The notes under the pieces are model-generated. The model searched no databases, was not told where the DNA came from, and was given only the letters and a program-made list of their open reading frames with translations. Below, one piece after another: positions 23,487-31,894 of a DNA stretch of 64,000 nucleotides (the stretch's first letter is position 1; each line of letters opens with the position of its first letter). The DNA lies in contig NZ_JALBYU010000006.1 in the NCBI RefSeq assembly GCF_029963765.1, forward strand, positions 62,001-126,000, given 5' to 3'. Source of the stretch: Pseudomonas sp. UYIF39 (GTDB taxonomy: Bacteria; Pseudomonadota; Gammaproteobacteria; Pseudomonadales; Pseudomonadaceae). Made by a program: the position numbers and the translations under genes.

Positions 23487-24556
23487 CGCATCAAGGTTTG
23501 CAGACTGAACGGATAGCGATACGACGTCGGCCGGCCCTTGGCTGAAAGTCGACGGAAGTTCACGCCGTAGTCCGGTGATTCTCCCATGACCAGCAATCGC
23601 TGGGCCTGGGCCTTGTCGATCAGTTGCAACAACGGGATTCGCCGGTCTCGGCCGCCGTAATGGGTGAGATCCACCCCCTGCTCAAGATCATGCAACTCCA
23701 CCAGCGCCCAGCCGCCCAACGTGAAGTGGCCGCCCAACAGCACGCTGATGCGTCCGTCAACCTTCGCCTGCAACGCCACCGGCGAGGTGTTGACCGCACT
23801 GAACAACGCATCCTTGCCGGGTATCCCGCCCGCCTCCGAATACGCCTGCATGGCGCCAAACGCCATTTCGTCATTGGCTGACCACACCAGCGAGACCTTC
23901 GGGTAACGTCGGAACAGCAGTTTGGCCTGTTCATAGGCTCGTTCCCGGGTCCAGCCGCTGTAAACCAGTTGGCGCAAGCGCACTTCAGGGTGCTCGGCCA
24001 AGGCCCGCATCATGCCTTGCTCGCGCAGTTGCGCCGAGGGGGTGATCTTCAGACCGGAAAACGCCAGCAACTCGATGAACTGACCGGGCGCCACGGGCGG
24101 ATGCTGGCGAATCAGTTCCTTGAGCATCAGGTAGCCACCCTCCTCGTCGTTGGGCACCAGGCTGCCCAAGCGCTCAGGGCGCTCACCCAGCAGGCTCATT
24201 TGATTGGCCGTCAGGGACGCGTTGACCATGAACAACTTCACCCCGCTGCCCTGGGCCAGGCGAATAATCTGCGGGGCGACGTACTGTTCGTTGACGAACA
24301 CCAGATAGTCCGGACGCTCGGGGCCTTGCAGCGCCAGGCGGGCTTGCGCCAGGGTGAGCTCCGGCATGCGCCCGGAATAGAGAATTCGCAGATCAATGCC
24401 CAGATCCGTGGCTGCCGCCTGCATGAATTGCGAATAGCTGATCCAGAAGGCTTCGTCAGTCTTCCCGGGATTCAGGAACAACACCGATTCCGCGCGCGCA
24501 CCAGGTCCGTAAACCGCGCCGCACATCAGCAGGAATGAGTAGAAAAACTTCAACAT
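23483..24556 (-). CDS. Periplasmic sugar-type substrate-binding protein
   Basis: A 357-residue protein with an N-terminal signal peptide (FFYSFLLMCGAVYGPGARA) followed by a type-1 periplasmic binding fold of the ribose/LacI class: VLFLNPGKTDEAFWISYSQF, VFVNEQYVAPQIIRLAQ, WSANDEMAFGAMQAYSEAGG. No permease or ATPase is adjacent, so it may feed a remote transporter or act as the sensor partner of a two-component system; the sequence does not decide. It converges on the DUF2970 gene. Confidence 0.82.
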   Translation of the reverse strand: MLKFFYSFLLMCGAVYGPGARAESVLFLNPGKTDEAFWISYSQFMQAAATDLGIDLRILYSGRMPELTLAQARLALQGPERPDYLVFVNEQYVAPQIIRLAQGSGVKLFMVNASLTANQMSLLGERPERLGSLVPNDEEGGYLMLKELIRQHPPVAPGQFIELLAFSGLKITPSAQLREQGMMRALAEHPEVRLRQLVYSGWTRERAYEQAKLLFRRYPKVSLVWSANDEMAFGAMQAYSEAGGIPGKDALFSAVNTSPVALQAKVDGRISVLLGGHFTLGGWALVELHDLEQGVDLTHYGGRDRRIPLLQLIDKAQAQRLLVMGESPDYGVNFRRLSAKGRPTSYRYPFSLQTLMR

Positions 24557-24673
24557 TGATCGTCCGAGCCCCCCGGCAATTCGCCGCGCATTATAGCCAG
24601 CGAAGTCCCGGAAAACGGCGTTTATTCGGGTTATTGTCCGACAATCGTCGGAATGGGGCCCGGACGGGGTCGG

Positions 24674-24787
24674 TTATTGATGGCTGACCCAAAATACCGC
24701 AGTGCTCACGACCAGGATGATCAGGAACAGGATGGCCCAAGCATCGATCGTGCTATCGGGCTTTGACGTTTTGGTAGGGTTGCTCAT
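24674..24787 (-). CDS. Very small single-span membrane protein (37 aa)
   Basis: Reads MSNPTKTSKPDSTIDAWAIL then a hydrophobic span (ILFLIILVVSTAVFWV) and a short tail ending SHQ. The ribosome site AAGAGGCG is well placed ahead of the ATG at 24787. Composition (polar N-terminus, one clean span, stop straight after) and the start signal support a real gene despite its size. It is divergent from cysI, 292 bases away. Function unknown; I recognise it only as a Pseudomonas-type small protein. Confidence 0.68.
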   Translation of the reverse strand: MSNPTKTSKPDSTIDAWAILFLIILVVSTAVFWVSHQ

Positions 24788-25079
24788 TGCATCGCCTCTT
24801 GTCGGTTTTATCGGTGATTGCATAAAGACTCGAGCACAGTTAAGACGATGATTGCCCGCACCACAAATGTGGGTTTTACCTCATTAGTCTTCATTAGTCG
24901 TTTTGGTTCTTTACATATACTCAAACATCACTTTTGCGCATAACTGCAAACTGGTATCTTGCCCCGGCTCCGTTGGGAGTGCGCGGCCGTGCGCGCAGAA
25001 TTGCCGAGGCAGTATCGGAGACTTCCAAGCGAAAAACGCAACTGGATCCGACCGGCCCAAGCCTGAGAACAGGACTTAT

Positions 25080-26738
25080 ATGTACGTATACGACGAGTAC
25101 GATCAGCGGATCATCGAGGACCGCGTCAAGCAGTTCCGTGATCAGACCCGACGCTATCTGGCAGGCGAGCTGAGCGAAGAAGAATTCCGCCCCCTGCGCC
25201 TGCAAAATGGCCTTTACATCCAGCGCTTCGCGCCGATGTTGCGGGTGGCGGTGCCTTACGGCCAACTGACTTCGCGCCAGACGCGAATGATGGCCAGGAT
25301 TGCCCGTGACTTCGACAAGGGCTATGCCCACATCAGCACCCGGCAGAACGTACAGTTCAACTGGCCGGCGCTGGAAGACATCCCGGAAATCCTTGCCGAA
25401 CTGGCGACCGTGCAGATGCACGCGATCCAGACCAGCGGCAACTGCTTGCGCAACGTCACCACCGACCAGTTCGCCGGTGTCGCTGCCGACGAGCTGATCG
25501 ATCCGCGCCCGTGGTGCGAGATCGTCCGCCAATGGACCACGTTCCACCCTGAATTCGCTTACTTGCCGCGCAAGTTCAAGATCGCCATCAACGGTTCGAC
25601 TTCCGACCGTGCGGCCATCGAAGTCCATGACATCGGCCTTGAGCCGGTGCACAACGCCGCTGGCGAGCTGGGCTTCCGTGTGCTGGTGGGTGGCGGTCTC
25701 GGCCGTACCCCGGTGGTCGGCGCGTTCATCAATGAATTCCTGCCGTGGCAAGACTTGTTGAGCTACCTCGATGCCATTTTGCGGGTCTACAACCGCTACG
25801 GCCGTCGTGACAACAAGTACAAGGCGCGGATCAAGATTCTGGTCAAGGCCTTGACCCCTGAAGTCTTCGCGCAAAAAGTCGATGCGGAAATGGAGCACCT
25901 TCGCGGTGGCCAGACCACGCTGACCGACGCCGAAGTGCATCGCGTCGCCAAACACTTCGTTGATCCGGAGTACAAGGCTCTGGAAAACCAGACCCTGGCG
26001 TTGGCCGAACTCGATAAAGAACACCCGGGCTTCGCGCGCTGGCGCACTCGCAATACCCTGGCCCACAAAAAGCCCGGTTATGTAGCCGTGACCCTGTCCC
26101 TGAAGCCGACCGGTGTTGCACCGGGCGACATCACCGACAAGCAGCTCGATGCCGTCGCCGACCTGGCCGATCGTTACAGCTTCGGTCAGCTGCGCACCTC
26201 CCACGAGCAGAACATCATTCTGGCCGACGTTGAGCAGACTCAACTGTTCGCGATGTGGGGCGAGTTGCGCGAACAGGGTTTCGCCACGCCGAACATCGGC
26301 TTGCTGACCGACATCATCTGCTGCCCGGGCGGCGACTTCTGCTCCCTGGCCAACGCCAAGTCGATCCCGATAGCCGAGTCGATCCAGCGTCGCTTCGAAG
26401 ACCTGGATTACCTGTTCGATATCGGCGAACTGGATCTGAACATCTCCGGCTGCATGAACGCCTGTGGTCACCACCACGTCGGCCACATCGGCATCCTCGG
26501 GGTGGACAAAAAAGGCGAAGAGTTCTACCAGGTGTCCCTGGGTGGCAGCGCCAGTCGCGATGCCAGCCTGGGCAAAATCCTCGGCCCGTCCTTCGCCCAG
26601 GACGCCATGCCTGATGTGATTGAAAAGCTGATCGACGTGTACATCGAACAACGTACCGAAGACGAGCGTTTCATCGACACCTATCAGCGTATTGGCATCG
26701 ACCTCTTCAAGGAGCGCGTCTATGCAGCGAATAATTAA
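25080..26738 (+). CDS. cysI: Ferredoxin-type sulfite reductase hemoprotein (CysI-like)
   Basis: A 552-residue nitrite/sulfite reductase that reduces sulfite to sulfide with a siroheme-[4Fe-4S] centre. Conserved pieces: AHISTRQNVQFNWP, SGNCLRNVTTDQFAG, and the cluster ligands in CCPGGDFCSLA and GCMNACGHHHVGHIG. The ATG at 25080 has AGGA six bases upstream; the frame is open to 24903 but that part is the leader. The gene overlaps the following DUF934 gene by 17 bases, the usual Pseudomonas arrangement. The AT-rich leader (about 24870-24950) is a likely place for CysB control, not proven here. Confidence 0.93.
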   Translation: MYVYDEYDQRIIEDRVKQFRDQTRRYLAGELSEEEFRPLRLQNGLYIQRFAPMLRVAVPYGQLTSRQTRMMARIARDFDKGYAHISTRQNVQFNWPALEDIPEILAELATVQMHAIQTSGNCLRNVTTDQFAGVAADELIDPRPWCEIVRQWTTFHPEFAYLPRKFKIAINGSTSDRAAIEVHDIGLEPVHNAAGELGFRVLVGGGLGRTPVVGAFINEFLPWQDLLSYLDAILRVYNRYGRRDNKYKARIKILVKALTPEVFAQKVDAEMEHLRGGQTTLTDAEVHRVAKHFVDPEYKALENQTLALAELDKEHPGFARWRTRNTLAHKKPGYVAVTLSLKPTGVAPGDITDKQLDAVADLADRYSFGQLRTSHEQNIILADVEQTQLFAMWGELREQGFATPNIGLLTDIICCPGGDFCSLANAKSIPIAESIQRRFEDLDYLFDIGELDLNISGCMNACGHHHVGHIGILGVDKKGEEFYQVSLGGSASRDASLGKILGPSFAQDAMPDVIEKLIDVYIEQRTEDERFIDTYQRIGIDLFKERVYAANN

Positions 26739-27216
26739 GAACAACGAGGTCGTCGACGAAACCTGGCACTTGCTGCCCAAGGACTTTAACATCGACGAGA
26801 TCAGCAACTGCGACGACCTGATCGTCCCGTTGCAGCTGTGGCGCGAACACAGCCGTATGCTCAAGGCCCGCGATGGCGGCCTGGGCGTGTGGCTGGATGC
26901 CGATGAAGAAGCGGAAGAAATCGGTGACGACGTGGAAAATTTCCAGGTCATCGCCCTGAATTTCCCAGCCTTCACTGATGGTCGCAACTACTCCAACGCC
27001 CGCCTGCTGCGTGACCGTTACGGGTTCAAAGGCGAACTGCGAGCGATTGGCGATGTGTTGCGTGACCAGCTGTTCTATCTGCATCGCTGCGGCTTCGACG
27101 CATTTGCCATTCGTGCCGATAAAGACCCGTACGAAGCCCTTGAAGGTCTCAAGGACTTCTCGGTGACCTATCAGGCTGCTACCGACGAACCGCTGCCGCT
27201 GTTCCGTCGCCGCTAA
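26722..27216 (+). CDS. DUF934 protein paired with cysI
   Basis: A 164-residue DUF934 family protein (MQRIIKNNEVVDETWHLL; DGRNYSNARLLRDRYGFKGELRAIGDVLRDQL; CGFDAFAIR). It starts inside the end of cysI with AAGGAG seven bases upstream of the ATG, so translation is coupled. The family is almost always next to cysI in gamma-proteobacteria that lack CysJ, and is thought to assist sulfite reduction; no catalytic residue can be pointed to. A strong terminator follows. Confidence 0.92.
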   Translation: MQRIIKNNEVVDETWHLLPKDFNIDEISNCDDLIVPLQLWREHSRMLKARDGGLGVWLDADEEAEEIGDDVENFQVIALNFPAFTDGRNYSNARLLRDRYGFKGELRAIGDVLRDQLFYLHRCGFDAFAIRADKDPYEALEGLKDFSVTYQAATDEPLPLFRRR

Positions 27217-27229
27217 GTACGCGTAAAAC

Positions 27230-27268
27230 AAAAAGCCCTGAATCGGAAATCCGGTTCAGGGCTTTTTT
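27230..27268 (+). terminator. Rho-independent terminator of cysI-DUF934
   Basis: An AGCCCTGAA/TTCAGGGCT stem plus an inner CGGAAATCCG loop, followed by six T. The A-run before the stem means it could also serve the convergent sohB gene. Confidence 0.92.
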
Positions 27269-27299
27269 GTGTCCGGCGTAAACGATTACGCGACGGTGC

Positions 27300-28322
27300 T
27301 TACCAGAAGCGTTGCTGGGTCAACCGGCTCCACCAGCTCAGCAACACACGATCGACCGAGCCGCTGGCCGCCATGCCAATGCGCTCCTGCAGGCTTTTGC
27401 GTTCGGCGTAGTGCAAGTGGTACAGCTCGGACTTCCTGGCGCGCTCGGCGAGGTATTCATCGCTGGTCTTGAGTTCGTCCACCAGTTGCTTGTCCAGCGC
27501 CGCGACGCCGAGCCAGATTTCACCGGTGGCCACTTCGTCGATGGCCAGTTGCGGGCGATAGCGGGAAACGAAGTTCTTGAACAACTGGTGAGTGATGTCC
27601 AGGTCTTCCTGGAACTTCTCGCGGCCCTTCTCGGTATTTTCGCCAAACACCGTCAGGGTGCGCTTGTACTCGCCCGCGGTCAGCACTTCGAAGTCGATGT
27701 CGTGCTTTTTCAGCAGGCGGTTGACGTTAGGCAACTGCGCTACGACACCGATCGAGCCGAGGATCGCGAACGGAGCGCTGATGATCTTCTCACCGATGCA
27801 CGCCATCATGTAGCCGCCGCTGGCCGCGACCTTGTCGATGCACACGGTCAACGGCACACCGGCATCACGGATACGCGCCAGTTGCGAGGACGCCAGGCCG
27901 TAGCTGTGAACCATGCCACCGCCGCTTTCGAGACGCAGCACCACTTCATCCTTTGGTGTGGCGAGGGTCAGCAGCGCGGTGATTTCATGGCGCAGGCTTT
28001 CAGTGGCCGACGCCTTGATGTCGCCATCGAAATCCAGCACGAACACCCGTGGCTTAGCCTCGGTTTTCTTCTTTTGCTTTTTCTCGGTTTTAGCTTCGAC
28101 CTTGCGCAAGGCCTTGAGTTGGTCCTTGTCGAGCAAGGTTTGCTCCAGGCGTTCGCGCAGCCCTTTGTAGAAATCATTGAGTTTGCTGACTTGCAACTGG
28201 CCGACCGATTTGCGTCGACCTTTGCTGCGCAACGCCGCGAAACTGGCCAGGACCACCAGAATGGCGATCACCAGTGTCACGGTCTTAGCCAGAAAAACTG
28301 CGTACTCGGCAAAAAACTCCAC
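27300..28322 (-). CDS. sohB: SohB, inner-membrane S49-family protease
   Basis: A 340-residue signal-peptide-peptidase-like serine protease. An N-terminal membrane span (FLAKTVTLVIAILVVLASFA) precedes a Lys-rich stretch (KTEKKQKKKTEAK). The S49 domain follows, with the nucleophile in DKVAASGGYMMA and the catalytic Lys in GEYKRTLTVFGE. It starts with GTG behind AAAGGAG. Probably a single-gene unit; it may act on misfolded periplasmic or membrane proteins as proposed for E. coli SohB. Confidence 0.94.
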   Translation of the reverse strand: MEFFAEYAVFLAKTVTLVIAILVVLASFAALRSKGRRKSVGQLQVSKLNDFYKGLRERLEQTLLDKDQLKALRKVEAKTEKKQKKKTEAKPRVFVLDFDGDIKASATESLRHEITALLTLATPKDEVVLRLESGGGMVHSYGLASSQLARIRDAGVPLTVCIDKVAASGGYMMACIGEKIISAPFAILGSIGVVAQLPNVNRLLKKHDIDFEVLTAGEYKRTLTVFGENTEKGREKFQEDLDITHQLFKNFVSRYRPQLAIDEVATGEIWLGVAALDKQLVDELKTSDEYLAERARKSELYHLHYAERKSLQERIGMAASGSVDRVLLSWWSRLTQQRFW

Positions 28323-28525
28323 AGGGACTCCTTTAATACGATGCGCTGCAAAAACGCGCGCGGGATACCTCCAGCATACCCATGCACCGCCCTGGCGGCC
28401 AGCCGTGAAACCTCTGGCAACAGCCCTGTAACGGGCATTTCAAACAAGCGTATGTTTTTTCATTGACAGCTCACCCTCATCCTCATAACCTCGCCGAACC
28501 TTCAACGTACCGGGATGACGCGGAC

Positions 28526-29236
28526 GTGGGCAGTATCTATTTGATTCGACATGGCCAGGCCTCCTTTGGTGCAGACGACTATGACGTCCTGTCGCCAACC
28601 GGTATTCGCCAGGCAGAAGTCCTCGGACAGCACCTCGCCGAGTTGGGTATCAGCTTCGATCGCTGCCTCTCGGGCGATCTGCGCCGCCAGCAGCACACGG
28701 CCAACAGCGCACTGGAACAGTTCGCTGCGGCAGGCCTGCCGGTACCGGTCCTGGAAATCGATTCCGCTTTCAATGAGTTCGACGCCGACGCGGTGATCCG
28801 CGCGCTGCTGCCAGCGATGTTACCGGACGAACCCGAAGCGCTGCACATCCTGCGTAACGCCGCGCAGAACCGCGGTGAGTTCCAGCGAATCTTCGCCCTG
28901 ATTATCGAACGCTGGCTCGCTGGCACCTATGACACACCGGGCCTGGAAAGCTGGCTGGGGTTTGTCGAACGGGTGCAGGCCGGTCTGCAGCGAATCCTCG
29001 ACAGCGCCGACAACACCCAGAAAATCGCCGTGTTCACCTCCGGTGGCACGATCACGGCCCTGCTCCATCTCATTACGCAAATGCCTGCCAGGCAGGCGTT
29101 TGAACTGAACTGGCAAATCGTCAACACCTCGCTCAACCTGCTGAAGTTTCGCGGTCGCGAGGTGGCTCTGTCTTCTTTCAACAGTCATGCGCACCTGCAA
29201 CTGTTGAAGACCCCGGAACTCATCACGTTTCGCTGA
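28526..29236 (+). CDS. Histidine phosphatase (phosphoglycerate mutase-like)
   Basis: A 236-residue protein with the phosphohistidine motif YLIRHGQASFGADDYD at its start and the second His region FTSGGTITALLHL near residue 170. The GTG at 28526 gives a start right at the first strand of the fold; a TTG at 28463 would add 21 residues without family features. The physiological substrate is not evident. It is followed by an SCP2 protein 64 bases on, so co-transcription is possible. Confidence 0.87.
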   Translation: MGSIYLIRHGQASFGADDYDVLSPTGIRQAEVLGQHLAELGISFDRCLSGDLRRQQHTANSALEQFAAAGLPVPVLEIDSAFNEFDADAVIRALLPAMLPDEPEALHILRNAAQNRGEFQRIFALIIERWLAGTYDTPGLESWLGFVERVQAGLQRILDSADNTQKIAVFTSGGTITALLHLITQMPARQAFELNWQIVNTSLNLLKFRGREVALSSFNSHAHLQLLKTPELITFR

Positions 29237-29300
29237 GTCCGGACTATTGTGACCCTGGCTGTATTCACCCAGCTCTAATTACCCAAGAAAGGATCGAACC

Positions 29301-29615
29301 ATGACCTCCGTAGCTGATGCCGTACAAGCAATGAAAGCCAAGTTCAACCCAGCCGCTGCTGCCGGTCTGGACCTGGTATTCGGTTTCCGCATCGACGACA
29401 CCAAGAACTTCTCGCTGATCGTCAAGGACAGCACCTGCGAGCTCCAGGAAGGCGAAAACCCGGACGCCCAGGTGACTCTGGTCATGGACGGCGAAACCCT
29501 GGAAGGCATCGTCGACGGTTCGACCGACGGCATGCAAGCCTTCATGGGCGGCAAACTGCGCGCCGAAGGCGACATGATGCTGGCCATGAAACTGTCCGAG
29601 TTGTTCCCGAGCTAA
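29301..29615 (+). CDS. SCP2 sterol-binding domain protein
   Basis: A 104-residue single-domain SCP2 protein. Typical features are VFGFRIDDTKNFSLIVKD, PDAQVTLVMDGETLEGIVDG and the hydrophobic-tunnel end GKLRAEGDMMLAMKLSELF. Such proteins bind fatty acids or other lipids. The ATG has AAAGGA upstream and a clear terminator follows at 29656. Confidence 0.9.
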   Translation: MTSVADAVQAMKAKFNPAAAAGLDLVFGFRIDDTKNFSLIVKDSTCELQEGENPDAQVTLVMDGETLEGIVDGSTDGMQAFMGGKLRAEGDMMLAMKLSELFPS

Positions 29616-29655
29616 GACAGCGGCTCCCGGTCTTCGGGAGCACGTCTGGCTGCAA

Positions 29656-29692
29656 ACGAATCCCGCCCTTCGAGGCGGGATTCGTCGTTTTT
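29656..29692 (+). terminator. Rho-independent terminator after the SCP2 gene
   Basis: A 13-base stem (ACGAATCCCGCC... / GGCGGGATTCGT) with a CTTCGA-type loop, followed by CGTTTTT. Confidence 0.9.
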
Positions 29693-29810
29693 CGCCATCG
29701 GAAAACGGCTACCTGTGGATTTGCCGTCTATATTCCTTCTGGCCGCATGCGTCAGACATCGGCTGTTTGCCCTCGCTTTTTTATAAAGAGCCTTTGCGCG
29801 GAGCACTGCC

Positions 29811-31769
29811 ATGAGCCCACCTGACGACCACGACGGATTTAACCGCCGCCGTGTACTGCAAGGCCTTTCGGCAGGCGCCGTCGGTGCCTGGATCAGCCCG
29901 TTAATCGCAGGGAGTAAAACCATGCCCGACACCCTCGCCGACCTCATCCTGTACAACGGACGCCTGCACACCGTCGACCGCAAAAAACCTCAAGCCAGCG
30001 CCGTCGCGATCAAGGACGGACGCTTCGTGGTGGTCGGCAGCGATGCCCAGGCCATGGCCCTGCAAGGCCCCGGCACACAAATTATCGACCTGCACGGTCG
30101 CACGGTGATTCCCGGTCTCAACGACTCGCACCTGCACCTGATCCGTGGTGGCCTCAACTACAACCTCGAATTGCGCTGGGAAGGCGTCCCCTCACTGGTC
30201 GACGCGCTGCGCATGCTCAAGGATCAGGCGGACCGCACACCCACGCCGCAATGGGTGCGAGTGGTCGGTGGCTGGAACGAATTTCAGTTCGCCGAAAAAC
30301 GCCTGCCGACGATTGATGAATTGAACAAGGCCGCGCCGGACACCCCGGTGTTCGTCCTGCACCTCTACGACCGTGCCCTGCTCAACCGCGCCGCGTTGAA
30401 GGTGGTCGGTTATACCCGCGACACGCCGAACCCACCGGGTGGCGAAATCCAGCGCGATGCCAATGGCGATCCGACGGGTATGCTGATCGCCCGTCCCAAC
30501 GCGATGATTCTCTACTCAACCCTGGCCAAGGGGCCGAAACTGCCGCTGGAATACCAGGTCAACTCCACCCGCCAATTCATGCGCGAACTCAATCGCCTGG
30601 GTGTCACCAGCGCCATCGACGCCGGCGGCGGTTATCAGAATTATCCGGACGACTATCAAGTCATCCAGCAATTGGCCAAGGACCAACAGCTCACGGTGCG
30701 CATTGCCTACAACCTGTTCACGCAAAAACCCAAGGAAGAACTGACCGACTTCAAAAACTGGACCAGCACCTCCCACTACGGTCAGGGCGATGACTTTCTA
30801 CGGCACAACGGTGCCGGGGAAATGCTGGTGTTCTCGGCGGCCGACTTCGAAGACTTCCTCGAGCCCCGCCCCGACCTGCCGCAAACCATGGAGCAGGAAC
30901 TGGAACCGGTGGTCCGCCATCTGGTGGAGCAGCGCTGGCCGTTCCGTTTGCACGCCACGTACAACGAATCCATCAGCCGCATGCTCGACGTATTCGAGAA
31001 GGTCAATCGCGACATTCCGTTCGACGGTTTGCCGTGGTTTTTCGACCACGCCGAAACCATCACCCCGCAGAACATCGAACGGGTCAAAGCCCTCGGTGGC
31101 GGCATCGCGATCCAGGACCGCATGGCATTCCAGGGCGAATACTTCGTCGACCGTTACGGCGCCAAGGCTGCCGAAGCCACGCCGCCCATCGCTCGTATGC
31201 TGGCCGAAGGCATTCCAGTCGGCGCTGGCACCGATGCCACGCGCGTGTCCAGCTACAACCCCTGGACTTCGCTGTATTGGCTGGTCAGCGGTCGCACCGT
31301 CGGTGGTCTGGCGCTGTACCCGCAAGGCTTGAGCCGCGATACCGCGCTGGAACTTTTCACCCACGGCAGCGCCTGGTTTTCCTCTGAGCAAGGCAAAAAA
31401 GGCCAGATCAAGGTCGGGCAACTAGCGGACCTGATTGCGCTGTCGGCGGACTACTTCCACATCGAGGATGAAGCGGTCAAATGGATCGAATCGGTACTGA
31501 CCATCGTCGACGGCAAGATCGTCTATGGCAGCGTCGAGTTTGAAAAACTCGGGCCGCCTCCCGTCCCGGTGGTGCCCGAGTGGTCGCCAGTCGCCAAAGT
31601 ACCAGGCCATTGGAAACCCCTGGCGCCGCTGACGGCTCAGGTTCATCAATGTGTCGGGGCTTGCGCGGTGCATGCGCACAGTCACGAGAGAGCGAGACTG
31701 TCGTCCGCGCCGGTCAGTGACTTTCAAGGTTTTTGGGGGGCATTTGGCTGTTCGTGTTTCGCCTTTTAG
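29811..31769 (+). CDS. Amidohydrolase family 3 (YtcJ-like) with Tat-type N-terminus
   Basis: A 652-residue metal-dependent hydrolase. The N-terminus NRRRVLQGLSAGAVGAW resembles a twin-arginine signal. The body has LILYNGRLHTVD, the metal motif VIPGLNDSHLHLIRGG (HxH), FDHAETI and GAGTDATRVSSYNPW. The Cys/His-rich tail ends in FGCSCFAF. A second ATG at 29922, preceded by AGGGAG, would give a cytoplasmic form without the signal, so both forms are possible. The substrate is not evident; YtcJ relatives act on cyclic amides or carbamates. It is followed by a terminator belonging to the convergent gene. Confidence 0.88.
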   Translation: MSPPDDHDGFNRRRVLQGLSAGAVGAWISPLIAGSKTMPDTLADLILYNGRLHTVDRKKPQASAVAIKDGRFVVVGSDAQAMALQGPGTQIIDLHGRTVIPGLNDSHLHLIRGGLNYNLELRWEGVPSLVDALRMLKDQADRTPTPQWVRVVGGWNEFQFAEKRLPTIDELNKAAPDTPVFVLHLYDRALLNRAALKVVGYTRDTPNPPGGEIQRDANGDPTGMLIARPNAMILYSTLAKGPKLPLEYQVNSTRQFMRELNRLGVTSAIDAGGGYQNYPDDYQVIQQLAKDQQLTVRIAYNLFTQKPKEELTDFKNWTSTSHYGQGDDFLRHNGAGEMLVFSAADFEDFLEPRPDLPQTMEQELEPVVRHLVEQRWPFRLHATYNESISRMLDVFEKVNRDIPFDGLPWFFDHAETITPQNIERVKALGGGIAIQDRMAFQGEYFVDRYGAKAAEATPPIARMLAEGIPVGAGTDATRVSSYNPWTSLYWLVSGRTVGGLALYPQGLSRDTALELFTHGSAWFSSEQGKKGQIKVGQLADLIALSADYFHIEDEAVKWIESVLTIVDGKIVYGSVEFEKLGPPPVPVVPEWSPVAKVPGHWKPLAPLTAQVHQCVGACAVHAHSHERARLSSAPVSDFQGFWGAFGCSCFAF

Positions 31770-31780
31770 AAAAAACGCAT

Positions 31781-31812
31781 AAAAAAAGCCGGAACTCATT
31801 TGCAGTTCCGGC
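31781..31812 (-). terminator. Terminator of the zeta-like gene
   Basis: On the minus strand a GCCGGAACT/AGTTCCGGC stem is followed by a run of seven T (plus-strand A-run 31781-31787). It lies 83 bases beyond the stop of the leftward gene. Confidence 0.85.
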
Positions 31813-31894
31813 AATCACGTTCGACAGTTCAATGATCAACGAATACGGTGTTCAAAACGAACCGTTTATTTTTATACGACGGCATTCCTGTGTA

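Noticed and set aside
24921..26987. 688-codon open frame antisense to cysI and its leader
   Set aside because: Third-position GC shadow; cysI cluster motifs on the other strand are unambiguous.
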